Positions 61,760-64,000 of a stretch of DNA of 64,000 nucleotides are shown in pieces; positions within the stretch are counted from its first letter, which is position 1, and each line of letters opens with the position of its first letter. The DNA lies in the NCBI GenBank assembly GCA_034359265.1, contig CP136895.1, positions 188,501 to 252,500 of the forward strand, read 5' to 3'. The position numbers and the translations under genes were made by a program. The notes under the pieces are model-generated. The model had not been told where the DNA came from and did no database searches. It worked only from the letters and a program-made list of their open reading frames with translations. The DNA comes from Canna indica. Taxonomy: Eukaryota; Streptophyta; Magnoliopsida; Zingiberales; Cannaceae.

Positions 61760-62190
61760 ATACCTGTAACGACGGGATGCAATTTTGACGATCGATGCCA
61801 GTAACGCCAATTCATAAGCCACCCTCCCTACTCTCTTCATGATCTAGTAAGGCTCAAAAAATCACGACCCGAGCTTCTGATGCTTCCACAACCGTAGGGA
61901 GTGCTGCCGATACGGTTGTAGCTTGACGAAGACCCACTCTCCTTCATTAAATTCCACCTGATCTCCCTCCTTTTCTTATTTGCTTGGAATTTCATTCGCT
62001 CCTGTGCTTTCCTCAAGTTCTCCTTAAGTGTTCTAATGATTTTGTCACGGGTCACGGTTCAGTAGCTCTCGATATGCAACCGAGCTTGAGGAAGTGCTGC
62101 CTGCATGCCTGATCAACTCCGGAGGATCTCGACCATATAGCGCGTGGAAAGGAGCTCTACTTGGCTTGCTCGCACAGTCACTTGCTTCTT
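61760..62190 (-). pseudogene. Ty3-type integrase C-terminal remnant
   Basis: The minus strand encodes PFHALYGRDPPELIRH, KENLRKAQERMKFQANKKRR, GEWVFVKLQPYRQHSL and RVGRVAYELALL in shifting frames. These are the diagnostic end-of-integrase motifs of Ty3/gypsy polyproteins. The polyprotein upstream of LYGRDPP is absent. The remnant joins directly to the gene at 62.2-62.8 kb. Confidence 0.8.
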
Positions 62191-62826
62191 CTTGTGGGAT
62201 AAACCAGGCAAGAACAAATACCCACATCTCACGCTCTCGTCTCCCTGAGGCGGACGCACTTCGCCGAGATCCTTGAAGCTGTTGTCCTCCTCTCTGGGCT
62301 CGTAGACGGCGAACACCCTGTCGGTGCCGGCACTCTCGACGCTCGGCCTTCTCGACAAAATGTCGATGAAGTCGTCCGATGGCGCGGAGGACGTCCTGCC
62401 CTCGCCACACGACTTGCTGCGCCGCAGTGACATCCGCTGCTCCAAGTGGGAGAGCACGGCGGAGTGCTGGCGAGCCAAGTTGGTGATGGCGGGGTGAGGC
62501 TGAGCCAAGTAATTCCATTTCCTTGAGGTCTGGATCGTGCTGGACTTGGGCGAGGGGAGAGCCGATCCGGGGAGGCTAGGAAATGCATCGGGTCTTCGAA
62601 GGATGGAGCTTTGTGCTTGGTGGCGATTAGCTTGAGCCAGAGGGGATCCACCAAGATCCGCTTCGATCTCCTTCCCCATGGGGGAATTGTGCTTACCGAG
62701 ATCCACCGACTCCGCCAAGTCGCACAGGACGACGACGTCGTTCTCCGACAGCACCCCCACATTTACGATAGTGGTGAAGCAGGAGCCGACAAAGAAGAAG
62801 CCGGAGGAGCCGCCGGAGAAGGCCAA
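62113..62826 (-). CDS. Uncharacterised plant protein with RSKSCGEGR motif, 3' end replaced by transposon
   Basis: This 237-residue frame starts MAFSGGSSGFFFVGS. The middle holds HLEQRMSLRRSKSCGEGRTS, and the end GYLFLPGLSHKKKQ. I associate RSKSCGEGR plus a Cys/Leu-rich FLPG segment followed by a basic tail with a family of unnamed plant proteins; the function is unknown. Codon use is GC-rich, unlike the flanks. After KKKQ (about 62180) the frame runs 22 codons into Ty3 integrase sequence, out of frame with it, and stops at 62113. The native C-terminus is thus probably lost. Whether the gene is alive is uncertain. Confidence 0.5.
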   Translation of the reverse strand: MAFSGGSSGFFFVGSCFTTIVNVGVLSENDVVVLCDLAESVDLGKHNSPMGKEIEADLGGSPLAQANRHQAQSSILRRPDAFPSLPGSALPSPKSSTIQTSRKWNYLAQPHPAITNLARQHSAVLSHLEQRMSLRRSKSCGEGRTSSAPSDDFIDILSRRPSVESAGTDRVFAVYEPREEDNSFKDLGEVRPPQGDESVRCGYLFLPGLSHKKKQVTVRASQVELLSTRYMVEILRS

Positions 62827-62829
62827 GGC

Positions 62830-64000
62830 AATGGAACTCCCAGCCCCTGCGGAAGCGACGAAGGAGGGAGTTAGGAAGAGGAGAAAAAGGAGGAGCAGAA
62901 GAAGGCGGATGACGTCAGCATTTAATTACTTATTTTAAAAGAAATAATTATTTTTAACTTACTCCTTGCGACGTCGGTCATTAAAAAATTATTTTTTTAA
63001 TATGTTGAGTCAAATGCCACATCAGCACCTAATGGTGGCATTGATAGACATCTAACGTCGGGCTACAATTAATATCAATTCGATAATTCATGATGTAATT
63101 GATACAAATCAAAGAATGTGCTAAATTTGTGAAAAGGATTATAGTTTGAGGTAGATACATCAATTAACCCAAATTTTTAAGCATTGGTTGTGATTACCGG
63201 AAGGTGAACTTATCGTCCATCCCAAAGTGAAGAACGAACCCGATTTTTTTTTAATCATGAAAACCCTTTAAATGCGCTAGTTAATGCTAGATTATTCTCA
63301 TAACTCGTACGAATGTGAAGTCAAATAGTAGCATGTTAAGTTGAGACGACGTTTGACGATTTGATATGTGGTATAAATAGATGTAAAAATTGTGCATTTA
63401 CGTACGAATTTTTAAAACACGTAGAACATAAAAACTTTACAAATTTTATGATTTTTTAATCTATTTTTCCTAAATAAAAAATTCAACATCGCCATGCACA
63501 ATGCATTGTAATAATCTAGTAAAAAAACTTCAAATACTCTAAAAGACAACCCATATAATCTTGTTTCAAAAAACAAATGAAAAGATCAAAAACTAATTGT
63601 CAACCTTCGATCCAAGTGGATCAGATCGACTAAATCTCAAGGTGTAGTGGTCCATCTCCGTGCTGCAATTTGGAGAGGAAGCTCTTGGTCCTTGGTTAAT
63701 GGCAAAAGTGGCGGAGAAAGGAGATATAATCGTGCTCATACTGACAGTACTTGACATGAAGAGGTCCGCAGCAAGGTTGACACGAAGAGAAACGGCTGGA
63801 CTTCGTTCGCAAACAATTTCAATAGAAAATAATTCTATTCTTCGGCGAGGTTTGGCGATTTCTCCGGCAAGATCCGGCGGTTTTTCTGACGAGGTCCGAC
63901 GAAGTAGTGATGAAGAAAATATTAAAATATAAAAAATTATATTTTAATCCACATGTGTAAATCACATCGCACTGTTAACGAAGTAAATAACGAAATTTTA
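62830..64000. other. Intergenic DNA without recognisable genes
   Basis: The sequence turns AT-rich after 62930. No gene, repeat or RNA feature is recognised. A short frame at 63660-63932 has no recognisable similarity. Confidence 0.4.

Noticed and set aside
62229..62762. A 177-codon minus-strand frame overlapping the RSKSCGEGR gene
   Set aside because: It is an alternative frame of the same GC-rich stretch with a biased Ser/Arg/Pro content and no motif.
1..64000. CRISPR arrays, bacterial operons or phage modules
   Set aside because: No spaced direct repeats of that kind, and the genes are spliced plant genes.

Overview
This is eukaryotic nuclear DNA from a flowering plant. It is AT-rich, with widely spaced multi-exon genes using GT-AG introns, a mitochondrial ribosomal protein gene, a peroxisomal ABC transporter, cyclin H and a plastid-type alpha/beta hydrolase, all set among plant transposons. 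From memory of the family, the cyclin H resembles monocot versions, so a non-grass monocot is my best guess. That is inference only. There is no prokaryotic organisation and no CRISPR, operon or rRNA locus.

Layout. Positions 1-5.7 kb are intergenic, with a tRNA-derived SINE and a small DNA element rich in CCGGTACC words, both with clear target-site duplications. From 5.7 to 27.2 kb is a rearranged block. It holds three copies of a gene for mitochondrial ribosomal protein mL54 (minus strand, at 6.1, 9.7 and 25.3 kb) and a fourth, orphan copy of its promoter and first exon at 23.5-24.7 kb split by a MITE. Between copies 2 and 3 lie a JASON-like gene fragment (12.75-14.5 kb) and the C-terminal two thirds of a COMATOSE/ABCD1-type peroxisomal transporter (15.9-23.2 kb). 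Both are on the minus strand, both lack their 5' parts and both carry an in-frame stop.

From 28 to 34.2 kb is a decayed LINE on the minus strand. From 34.2 to 39.7 kb are pieces of LTR retrotransposons: a Copia-type LTR with a tRNA-iMet primer site, a Ty3 gag region deleted straight through to its polypurine tract, and a Ty3-type LTR that ends one base before the start codon of cyclin H. Cyclin H (39.7-46.3 kb, plus strand, 13 exons, 331 residues) looks intact and carries a MITE in intron 2. A small gene or gene fragments that I cannot name firmly follow at 47.2-48.5 kb. A second LINE (about 49-57.1 kb, plus strand) is split by a 2.3-kb solo LTR.

From 57.3 to 60.1 kb is an apparently intact alpha/beta hydrolase gene (minus strand). 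It is followed by a cationic amino acid transporter relic (60.4-60.6 kb), a Ty3 integrase remnant (61.8-62.2 kb) and an uncharacterised gene running into that remnant (to 62.8 kb). The last kilobase is intergenic.

The genes do not form a pathway. Likely functional genes are mL54 copy 1 (and possibly copy 2), cyclin H and the alpha/beta hydrolase. I found no new molecular system. The notable content is structural: a chain of partial duplications built on the mL54 promoter, and nested transposons with readable target-site duplications.
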